The position numbers were made by a program, and so were the translations under genes. A stretch of DNA of 44,402 nucleotides from a virus. Positions within the stretch are counted from its first letter, which is position 1; each line of letters begins with the position of its first letter. Below the pieces are notes generated by a model. That model had not been told where the DNA came from, made no database searches, and saw only the letters and a program-made list of their open reading frames with translations. Of this stretch, positions 38,051 through 44,402 are shown in pieces. Location of the stretch: IMG/VR virus record IMGVR_UViG_3300031578_000103, positions 1-44,402 of that record; one strand, 5' to 3'.

Positions 38051-38481
38051 GCACAGCGCATAAGGAAATATCGTACGATCTGATACAGGGGATATTTACC
38101 GTGCTGGATGGCAATGTTACCTATTCAGGGACTACTTACCCTGTTTATAAGAGCATTCCGAAGGTACCGGCATCGATATATGTCTGGATAACAGAGGTGA
38201 TGTATGATGAGGATGGGACGAAAGACTCTTTTATCTATTACGGCACTGTCCAGGTGAGGGTTGTCGATGAGAGCCTTCAGAGAGCTGATAAGAAAAAAGG
38301 ATTAGGGATACTTGGTATTGTCCGGGGATTACTTAAGCCAGCACGGTCAACGGTATTCTCAATAGGCGACACTTTGACACTGATAGCACTTAAACCGGGA
38401 CCATATAACGAGATGACTGAGCAATCAGATAATATTTTGAAAATGAGTTTTATAGATATATATGATTTTTTAATTCAATAA
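38047..38481 (+). CDS. Tail terminator-like protein (144 aa, GTG start)
   Basis: The gene starts with GTG within GTGA, overlapping the stop of the gp10-like gene. The product (HKEISYDLIQGIFTVLDGNV, then YPVYKSIPKVPASIYVWITE, then FIYYGTVQVRVVDES) has the layout of tail terminator/completion proteins of the gp11/gp17 type. It caps the tail tube so that it can join the head. The position between the gp10-like and tail-tube genes supports this. Confidence 0.7.
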   Translation: MSTAHKEISYDLIQGIFTVLDGNVTYSGTTYPVYKSIPKVPASIYVWITEVMYDEDGTKDSFIYYGTVQVRVVDESLQRADKKKGLGILGIVRGLLKPARSTVFSIGDTLTLIALKPGPYNEMTEQSDNILKMSFIDIYDFLIQ

Positions 38482-38494
38482 GGAGGAATTGATT

Positions 38495-38911
38495 ATGGCA
38501 AGCACAGCAATTAGCGGATCGTTATTGGCAGTATTAACCGGGACAGACAAGATACTTGAGAGTAAAAACTGTACCCTTACTGTTAATGTAGCAACAGCAC
38601 CCACGTCTACAAAAGACAGTGCACGGTGGGCATCTCATATTAAAGGTGAAAGGGATTGGAGTATTTCAGTAGATGGCCTGGTAGATGAGACTAACGTAGC
38701 AACTGGATTTACCCATCACGAAATGATGGCTATGATCATAGATGGTACAGCGGATACAACTATTAAGTTTGTAACTAACACTCCGACTAATACTGTTGGG
38801 TGGACAGGTGAAGGTACGTTTGTAAACCTTACTACTACAGGACCACAGGACGAAGGATCTACATGGGCAGTAGAGATCAAGGGTAACGGACCATTAGCAG
38901 AAATTATTTAA
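38495..38911 (+). CDS. Tail tube protein 1 (138 aa)
   Basis: ATG 38495 is preceded by a perfect AAGGAGG at 38479-38485, one of the few in this phage, and fits a highly expressed structural gene. The product (MASTAISGSLLAVLTGTDKI, then TSTKDSARWASHIKGERDWS, then GPQDEGSTWAVEIKGNGPL) is a TP901-1-like tail tube protein. About 90 residues of the next gene are a diverged copy. It builds the hollow tail through which DNA passes. Confidence 0.85.
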   Translation: MASTAISGSLLAVLTGTDKILESKNCTLTVNVATAPTSTKDSARWASHIKGERDWSISVDGLVDETNVATGFTHHEMMAMIIDGTADTTIKFVTNTPTNTVGWTGEGTFVNLTTTGPQDEGSTWAVEIKGNGPLAEII

Positions 38912-38923
38912 AAGATATAAATT

Positions 38924-39697
38924 ATGGCAAACACAGCAATTAATGGTACACTGTTATTAGTGTACATGGATGGTGTCAAGATAGCAGCCCAAAAAGGTGT
39001 GACAATGACACTTAACGTGGAGACCTTTCCAACAAGCACAAAGGATGATAATCGATGGGCTTCACACGGGAAAGGGGAGAGATCCTTTGAGATAGGTCTG
39101 GATGGTCTGATTTCAACTACTGGTAAGACAGCAAAAGCACTATATGATTATATGATCAATGGTACTGAGCTCTTATTGGTAATAGAGGGTACAACCAATA
39201 CATATTTTGCAACAGCAGATATGACAAATGTCTCTCTTGTGGGACCGCAGGATGAGGCAAGCACATTATCTGGCACGATAAAAGCAACTGGTATAGTATA
39301 TACTATGCTTACCAATCTTTTGACAGATCCTGATCTGGATGATGATGCTACATATGATACATTTACACACACTGCTTCCCCACCTGCTGTTACATCTGCT
39401 ATTAATGCAGCTGGTGGAGCGGTCGCTGATAGTAATATTATAGCTGTTACAGATGCTCATATATATAAACTGGTGACATTTCTTACCAAAACTTCTGGTG
39501 AACTCCCAACGGTAGGTATATATGATACTAGTGCTGTTGGTTATATCTCTAATCAACCTTCTTTAACAGAAGGTATTAACTTCATAACACTTACCGCTAC
39601 TGCAACAGAAGCCGCAGATGCTTTTCTTAGAATAGAAAATACTGGTGCTTGTAACTTTGCATTAACTACAATTTACATTTGGGATACAACTCCGTAA
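38924..39697 (+). CDS. Tail tube protein 2, with extra C-terminal domain (257 aa)
   Basis: Residues 1-125 are a paralogue of the preceding protein (MANTAINGTLLLVYMDGVKI, TSTKDDNRWASHGKGERSFE, GPQDEASTLSGTIKATG). The last ~125 residues form a beta-rich domain (VGIYDTSAVGYISNQPSLTE, then ADAFLRIENTGACNFA) like a carbohydrate-binding module. It may decorate the tail surface, as the C-terminal Ig domain does in lambda gpV, or form special rings. It starts 13 bp after the first tube gene. Confidence 0.8.
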   Translation: MANTAINGTLLLVYMDGVKIAAQKGVTMTLNVETFPTSTKDDNRWASHGKGERSFEIGLDGLISTTGKTAKALYDYMINGTELLLVIEGTTNTYFATADMTNVSLVGPQDEASTLSGTIKATGIVYTMLTNLLTDPDLDDDATYDTFTHTASPPAVTSAINAAGGAVADSNIIAVTDAHIYKLVTFLTKTSGELPTVGIYDTSAVGYISNQPSLTEGINFITLTATATEAADAFLRIENTGACNFALTTIYIWDTTP

Positions 39698-39698
39698 G

Positions 39699-40055
39699 AT
39701 GATACTACAACTGCCATTTAAAACATTTGGATACTTCAAAGAGAAGCCTGTGGAGATTCTATTGAACATAGGTACTCTTGAAGATATGTGTGAAAGGCTT
39801 GGTATAGAATTTTATGAGATAGGAGACTTACTTCAGGATTCTAATATTGATTTTGTTACTCAATTATTGTACTATGGTTATCTTACAGCATGTCAAAAGA
39901 GTTATAAGAAGCCTAAGTATAATAAGGTACACGCCCAGTATTGGGCTTCCCATATGAGTGCAGAAAGTAAAGAGGGCTTTGCTAAACTGCTTACTGAATT
40001 ACTTGGTAAGGCAAAGAAGATTGCTGAAGCTGATAGTAAAAAAAAAGCACCCTAA
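39699..40055 (+). CDS. Tail assembly chaperone, short form (gpG-like, 118 aa)
   Basis: The gene lies between the tail tube and tape measure genes, the fixed place of tail chaperones. The product (LPFKTFGYFKEKPVEILLNI, then LEDMCERLGIEFYEIGDLLQ) resembles the Bacteroidota gpG-type proteins and ends in a Lys run (DSKKKAP). The Lys run is encoded by nine A at 40038-40046, a -1 slippery site. It binds the tape measure protein during tail assembly. Confidence 0.8.
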   Translation: MILQLPFKTFGYFKEKPVEILLNIGTLEDMCERLGIEFYEIGDLLQDSNIDFVTQLLYYGYLTACQKSYKKPKYNKVHAQYWASHMSAESKEGFAKLLTELLGKAKKIAEADSKKKAP

Positions 40056-40375
40056 CCTTTGAAGACTTAAGGAAGTTTGCTGTAGGAGAGTTAGGATGGA
40101 CATTAAGCAGGTACAGGGATGCTACAATATATGAATACAATTTAGCAGCTTCCGGATATCATCGTAAATGGGAAGCAAACACTGCATGGTTAATGAGAGA
40201 GATTGTATATAACATATGGGTTGTTGCTCCTTATATCAAACCTCAGGATAAACCAACTAAAAAGCAGATTATGAAGTTGAGTATAGATGAAGTTCCGGTT
40301 AAAGAAGAAGCATTACAAGAGGATGTGATTAAGGAAGCAGAAGCATTTGAAGATAAGTTAAAATTTAATAATTAA
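39699..40375 (+). CDS. Tail assembly chaperone, -1 frameshift fusion (gpGT-like, ~225 aa)
   Basis: At the nine-A run (40038-40046) a shift of -1 lets translation read on from 40046 as STLTFEDLRKFAVGELGWTL and onward to TAA at 40373-40375, an extension of 109 residues. The extension frame has no good start codon of its own near its beginning (first ATG at 40193) and includes TAWLMREIVYNIWVVAPYIK, like the T part of gpGT. The other shifted frame stops after a few codons. The fusion fits the conserved G/GT rule of long-tailed phages. Confidence 0.82.
40038..40046 (+). promoter_or_regulatory. Slippery sequence for -1 programmed frameshift
   Basis: Nine consecutive A in the zero frame read AAA AAA AAA GCA CCC TAA, giving A-AAA-AAA slippery heptamers nine bases before the zero-frame stop. 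The -1 frame is open for 109 codons. I did not find a clear stimulatory pseudoknot downstream. Confidence 0.8.
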
Positions 40376-40379
40376 GGCA

Positions 40380-41852
40380 ATGGGTTTATTATCAAATTTG
40401 TGGGTGAAAATAAAAGGGGATAGCACACACCTTGACAGCACGCTGAAGAAATCCAAGTCAGGAATTAAGACATGGGCAAAGAATATTGGGACTGTTATTG
40501 CTGCTGGGTTCGCTGTTGCTGCTGCAGCTGTCCTTGCCTTCGGGAAAAAGTTAGTAGATCTGGGTGGCCAGGCGCAAGGTGTGGAGGCTGCATTTAAGAA
40601 ACTTAATGAACCAGATTTATTAAATAATTTAAGGAAGGCTACCAGGGGTACTGTTGATAATTTAGTATTAATGACAAAAGCCATACAGGCCAAAAACTTT
40701 AAGATACCCCTTGATCAACTTGCTACATACTTTGAATTTGCTACAAAACGAGCTATACAAACAGGAGAGTCGGTTGATTATTTAGTTGATTCAATAATCA
40801 CAGGGATAGGGAGAAAGTCCGTATTGGTTATGGACAATTTAGGTATTAGTGCTATTGAATTACAAAATGAGGTAAAAAAGACCGGGGATTTTGCTACGGC
40901 TGCTGGTGTAATTATAAGAAGAGAACTTACATCAATGGGCGATGTTGCTGATACTGCCGGTACTAAAATTGCTGCTTTAGCAACCACTTGGGCAAACTTT
41001 AAAGTATCACTTGGTAAAAAACTAGTTAATAATGAATATTTTGGTTATTTTCTTAGAGGATTAGAGGCAATATCAAACTGGTTAAAAGGTCCCTATGCAA
41101 ATTTATCAAAGGAACAAATTGAGGCAGAACAACAGAAACTAACATTACAAAGAGAACAGTTATTACTTGGTAGAGAAGCAATACTGCAAGAAAGGGAGAA
41201 GTCAAAAAGAGCTGATGCTTATAATGATACACTGATACAAAATACTATTAATTTAGGTAAGAATAAAAAAGAACTAGATAAAATTAATGCTATATTACTT
41301 GAATTAGGAGAAGTTAAGGGAGGAAAAATCAACGCACCGGATACTAAAGAGGCATTAATTGATATTATGCATTATGTATCACAGGCTAACAAAAAACTCG
41401 TTACCCCATTTGTATATTCTAAACCCTCTTCAATAAGACCTGCTGGTATAGGTGCTGATACAAGACAGGAAATACCATTTTCTAGCAAGGGTTTTGAAAC
41501 AACAAAGAACTTAGTAGAAGACTTACAAGGTACATTTGCAGATATGTTCACTGCAATATCTTCTGGTAGTGGAACTGCCTTTGAGGATATGGCTAAAGCT
41601 TTTGGTAGATCAATACAAAGTATGGTAGCTCAGTTATTGGCTGCAAAGTTAGTAATGATGTTACTAAACCTTATAGCTCCTGGAGCAGGAACTATCCTTA
41701 ATGCTACTACAGGCAATATTAAGATGCCTAGTTTCAACCAAACACCAAACAAGCTAGCTCCGGGTCCTATTGGTGGTATTGGTGGAGTGCAGCAACATCA
41801 ATTTACAATATCAGGAAGAGATTTAAAAACAGTTTTAAATAGGAATATGTAA
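40380..41852 (+). CDS. Tape measure protein (490 aa)
   Basis: The product is mostly helical with hydrophobic segments: LWVKIKGDSTHLDSTLKKSK at the start, an alanine-rich hydrophobic stretch (VIAAGFAVAAAAVLAFG, ~37-53), LDQLATYFEFATKRAIQTGE and GDVADTAGTKIAALATTWAN. Near the C-terminus lie AFGRSIQSMVAQLLAAKLVM and a Gly-rich end. The Thr/Ala-spaced block GTKIAALATTWANFKVSLG is a hallmark of phage tape measure proteins. It sets tail length; 490 residues would fit a short tail of roughly 70 nm at the usual ratio. The gene overlaps the tail-tip ATG by one base. Confidence 0.85.
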   Translation: MGLLSNLWVKIKGDSTHLDSTLKKSKSGIKTWAKNIGTVIAAGFAVAAAAVLAFGKKLVDLGGQAQGVEAAFKKLNEPDLLNNLRKATRGTVDNLVLMTKAIQAKNFKIPLDQLATYFEFATKRAIQTGESVDYLVDSIITGIGRKSVLVMDNLGISAIELQNEVKKTGDFATAAGVIIRRELTSMGDVADTAGTKIAALATTWANFKVSLGKKLVNNEYFGYFLRGLEAISNWLKGPYANLSKEQIEAEQQKLTLQREQLLLGREAILQEREKSKRADAYNDTLIQNTINLGKNKKELDKINAILLELGEVKGGKINAPDTKEALIDIMHYVSQANKKLVTPFVYSKPSSIRPAGIGADTRQEIPFSSKGFETTKNLVEDLQGTFADMFTAISSGSGTAFEDMAKAFGRSIQSMVAQLLAAKLVMMLLNLIAPGAGTILNATTGNIKMPSFNQTPNKLAPGPIGGIGGVQQHQFTISGRDLKTVLNRNM

Positions 41853-44402
41853 TGGCACTGGCCACGAAATATAGAGCAGAATTTGATGATACACATGGTA
41901 AAACATGGTGTGTTGACTTTCTTGAAGATGCCTGGGGTGGTGCTGTAACTGATCTAGTACCTACAGACAATCCTATAAACTTCTTCTGGGATGAGAATAT
42001 TACCAATTCTATTATGAAGTCAGAGGTAGAGGTTCAGGTATATTCTGAGACTAACTTTGCATTGGTGGATCTTTATTCACAGGCAGATAAGCATTTCAGG
42101 GTCTACATATACGATGCAGAATATCATACCAGTGTAGCACACATGTTAGCAGATCATATCTATTGGAGGGGCTATATTAAGCCACGTTATTATCAGGAGG
42201 CATATGAACCGCCCCCTTATCCTGTTACTATACTATGTACAGATGGTTTGGATTTATTAGAGACTACATTATATACACAGTATGATCAGGGTAGGCGTCA
42301 GGAAAGTCAGATAATACTTGACATACTAGCCACAGTAGAAGATACCTCATTTTATGAATATATCAATATCTATGAAGATACTATGAATAATGGTGTAGGT
42401 GATAGTCCGCTAAACCAGGTACAGCCAGACTCATATTTATTTAAGGATATGTATCAGGATGAGGTATTAGAAGCTATACTATTAAAATATAATGCTTACA
42501 TAGTACAGTATTTAGGTTATTTCAGGCTTTTAAGACCTGTTGAAATGGTTGGTGCTACTGAATATGGAATGTTTGGTGCTACTGTATATGGCAGATACTT
42601 CACAGCTGTTGATACTACTGCTCCTGTATCATTCACGCCATTACAATACATAAGCAGGACTGCTACTCACATTACTAATCGCAGGCAAGTACCGGGTGGT
42701 GTTAAGATGATACAACCCACTGCTAAAAAGATAACGCTTCATCAGGATTATGGTAACAGGGAAAGCTGGTTAAATAATTATGAATTTACCGCAGATAAAT
42801 GTGATATTGATACTGATGCTTTTACTAACTGGACAAATGATGCTGGCATAGTAGCCAAACATATTAGTGAATTTTTAGTAAAAGAAACTAATGGTGTAGG
42901 TATAAATGCAGGTACTGGTGGCACCTATATGAAACAAGTAATCACACCACAAATATCTATAAGTATCACTGATAAGTTTGTTATAGAACTTGATTATAAT
43001 TGGTGGAATGACACTGCAGCTCCTGTTGCTGCTACCAGCATATCAATGATTATAAAACAGGGTGCAAGGTACTTAACAATACAAGATGATACTGAGGCAG
43101 TATGGGGTGGCATTGCAGCATTATTCTCATATTCACCTACTAATATCTATGGTGTAGCAAATATACCTGTTGGTTTTGGTGATGGGTGGATGCATTTTAA
43201 AAGAGAATTTTATGGTTTAGAAAGTACTAGTGACATAGAGGTTGTATTAGCTACTAATGGATTTGCTAATGCATATAATTGTTTTAGAAACATAGAATTA
43301 TATACTTCTTCATATGAGATTAAGCAAAAGCAAATAAGACGTAGATTCAAAGAGAGACTTGCATATTTAGGTGATATATTTAGATTAAAAAGTAAATATT
43401 ATACAGTTGATGTAAAAGAAGATAAGGAATTAGTAGTAGAAAATGTTATATCACCTGTATGTACACCTACAGAAGGTGTAGAGCTTACATATGATTATAT
43501 ACTAGGTGATGTAAGAAATGTAGATAACAATAATTATATTGATAATGTACTAGGGCAATTTAAAGGCTCACTAGCAGTACTGCATAGAGATACTCTTACA
43601 GAAGCAGCAGCCGATTTTGTTACAGATCATGATGCCGACTATCCTAATTTAGATGTTACCAGTGCTGGTGATGATATCATATTTACATCCAAGACAGCAG
43701 GAAATGATTTTACAGGCAATACGACAATAACCAATACAGATGGTGATTTAGCTGGTGATGTTGATTATACTCAGGAAAATGTTGTAGCTCAGGCTCAAAT
43801 TGATACTATAACAGTATTAGGTACTGATGGTACAGCAAATGTAACTTGTGATACATGGACGAAACTTGCTACATGGAATGGAACCATAGCTCAGACCCTT
43901 CAGGATTTCGTTGATGCCTGGGAAGCATTTTATACAACAAAAGGAATATCACTTACCAATACAGCTACTGAATTAATTTTTGAAGCAAATACCCCAGGTG
44001 ATCCGCTAACACCATTAACATCAATAGTAACTGTATCGGGTAATTTAAGAGGGACTGTTGTTGTGACTCAGGCTAATATCGTAGGACAAAAACGTATTGA
44101 TACTATTACCCTGACAGGGACATCAGGAACAGCAAACATACTTTGTGATGCTGTTACTAAAGAGGTTGATATTGATGAAGTTATTACTAATTCTGCTACA
44201 TGGTCTACAAGGGCTGTAGGAGGCGAGTCACTGCCATTACTTGAATTAATAGGAGATGAGATAGCAAATCAAACAAGTAGGACAAGAGACCTTATACAGA
44301 TGCCTATTATTGAGACTACAGAAGCATTACAGATGAACTATATCGGTTGCTTTGTAGATGATCTTAATCAGTATAGCGGTGTAGACCGTGCATTCGTTAT
44401 GA
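41774..44402. repeat. Right copy of 2.63 kb terminal direct repeat
   Basis: This segment repeats 1..2629 with an offset of 41,773 and only two silent differences, at 41858 and 41932. The window ends inside the tail-tip gene, so this copy has no boundary of its own. Confidence 0.95.
41852..44402 (+). CDS. Tail-tip protein, second copy, cut by the window end
   Basis: The frame repeats 79..2629 codon for codon and is open to the end of the window, which falls about 48 codons before the stop seen in the first copy. The two nucleotide differences (third position of Ala and first position of Leu) do not change the protein. This is the same gene seen twice through the terminal repeat, not a paralogue. 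Confidence 0.92.
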   Translation, partial: MALATKYRAEFDDTHGKTWCVDFLEDAWGGAVTDLVPTDNPINFFWDENITNSIMKSEVEVQVYSETNFALVDLYSQADKHFRVYIYDAEYHTSVAHMLADHIYWRGYIKPRYYQEAYEPPPYPVTILCTDGLDLLETTLYTQYDQGRRQESQIILDILATVEDTSFYEYINIYEDTMNNGVGDSPLNQVQPDSYLFKDMYQDEVLEAILLKYNAYIVQYLGYFRLLRPVEMVGATEYGMFGATVYGRYFTAVDTTAPVSFTPLQYISRTATHITNRRQVPGGVKMIQPTAKKITLHQDYGNRESWLNNYEFTADKCDIDTDAFTNWTNDAGIVAKHISEFLVKETNGVGINAGTGGTYMKQVITPQISISITDKFVIELDYNWWNDTAAPVAATSISMIIKQGARYLTIQDDTEAVWGGIAALFSYSPTNIYGVANIPVGFGDGWMHFKREFYGLESTSDIEVVLATNGFANAYNCFRNIELYTSSYEIKQKQIRRRFKERLAYLGDIFRLKSKYYTVDVKEDKELVVENVISPVCTPTEGVELTYDYILGDVRNVDNNNYIDNVLGQFKGSLAVLHRDTLTEAAADFVTDHDADYPNLDVTSAGDDIIFTSKTAGNDFTGNTTITNTDGDLAGDVDYTQENVVAQAQIDTITVLGTDGTANVTCDTWTKLATWNGTIAQTLQDFVDAWEAFYTTKGISLTNTATELIFEANTPGDPLTPLTSIVTVSGNLRGTVVVTQANIVGQKRIDTITLTGTSGTANILCDAVTKEVDIDEVITNSATWSTRAVGGESLPLLELIGDEIANQTSRTRDLIQMPIIETTEALQMNYIGCFVDDLNQYSGVDRAFVM

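Noticed and set aside
41774-44402. A second, paralogous tail-tip gene or an insertion element
   Set aside because: The sequence is the same as the window start apart from two silent changes and includes the same flanking tape measure end, so it is the terminal overlap.

Overview
The window is a 44.4 kb contig of a temperate siphovirus-like phage that infects a member of the Bacteroidota. Its first 2629 bases recur at its end (1..2629 = 41774..44402) with only two mismatches found by eye, so it is best read as one circular or circularly permuted genome of about 41,773 bp. The host assignment rests on promoter boxes of the TTTG / TAnnTTTG type, Bacteroidota-style signal peptides ending in A-Q, an integrase with the Bacteroidota GMNF variant of the first catalytic motif, low G+C content and few Shine-Dalgarno sequences. 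No host flank is present.

Layout on the circle. Tail tip and appendages (79..8729): a large tail-tip protein, two tail-fibre-like proteins with signal peptides (one a beta-helix), a small beta-rich protein, an Fn3 protein and a serine esterase. Lysis candidates (8793..9719): three small membrane proteins, ending at a terminator. Then come a promoter, a structured RNA of about 190 nt and a second terminator (9796..10025), an attP that carries the 5' half of a tRNA-Pro(GGG), and a tyrosine integrase (10136..11474). The immunity region (11478..13105) has leftward small genes and a CI-like repressor, an operator region with repeated sites, and a rightward small protein. Early genes (13123..27995) include a LuxR-type regulator, an Ala/Asp-repeat protein, a recombination operon (coiled-coil protein, possible ssDNA-binding protein, YqaJ-type exonuclease, NinB-like protein, DUF1064 resolvase), an HNH homing endonuclease, a cytosine methyltransferase-like protein, a Gp37/Gp68 CxxxCxxC protein, a PAPS-reductase-like protein, a glucosaminidase, a DnaD-like initiator with internal iterons, and a protein with a DnaA-type DNA-binding domain. 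Many small unknown genes follow, ending at a terminator near 28050.

The late region (28181..41852) holds a PLD-like protein, both terminase subunits, portal, Mu F-like protein, HK97 protease and capsid, connectors, two tandem tail-tube proteins, tail chaperones joined by a -1 frameshift, and the tape measure protein. It then runs across the repeat into the tail-tip gene.

The most striking item lies between the terminase and portal genes. At 30864..31178 the two halves of a transfer-messenger RNA are encoded in swapped order. The 3' T-arm and acceptor strand come first, then a structured spacer of about 105 nt, then the 5' acceptor strand, D-region and a tag reading frame. The two acceptor strands pair over seven base pairs and keep the G3:U70 alanine identity pair. 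This is the architecture of a circularly permuted, two-piece tmRNA, here in a Bacteroidota phage. I made all calls by reading the sequence; no database search or folding program was run.
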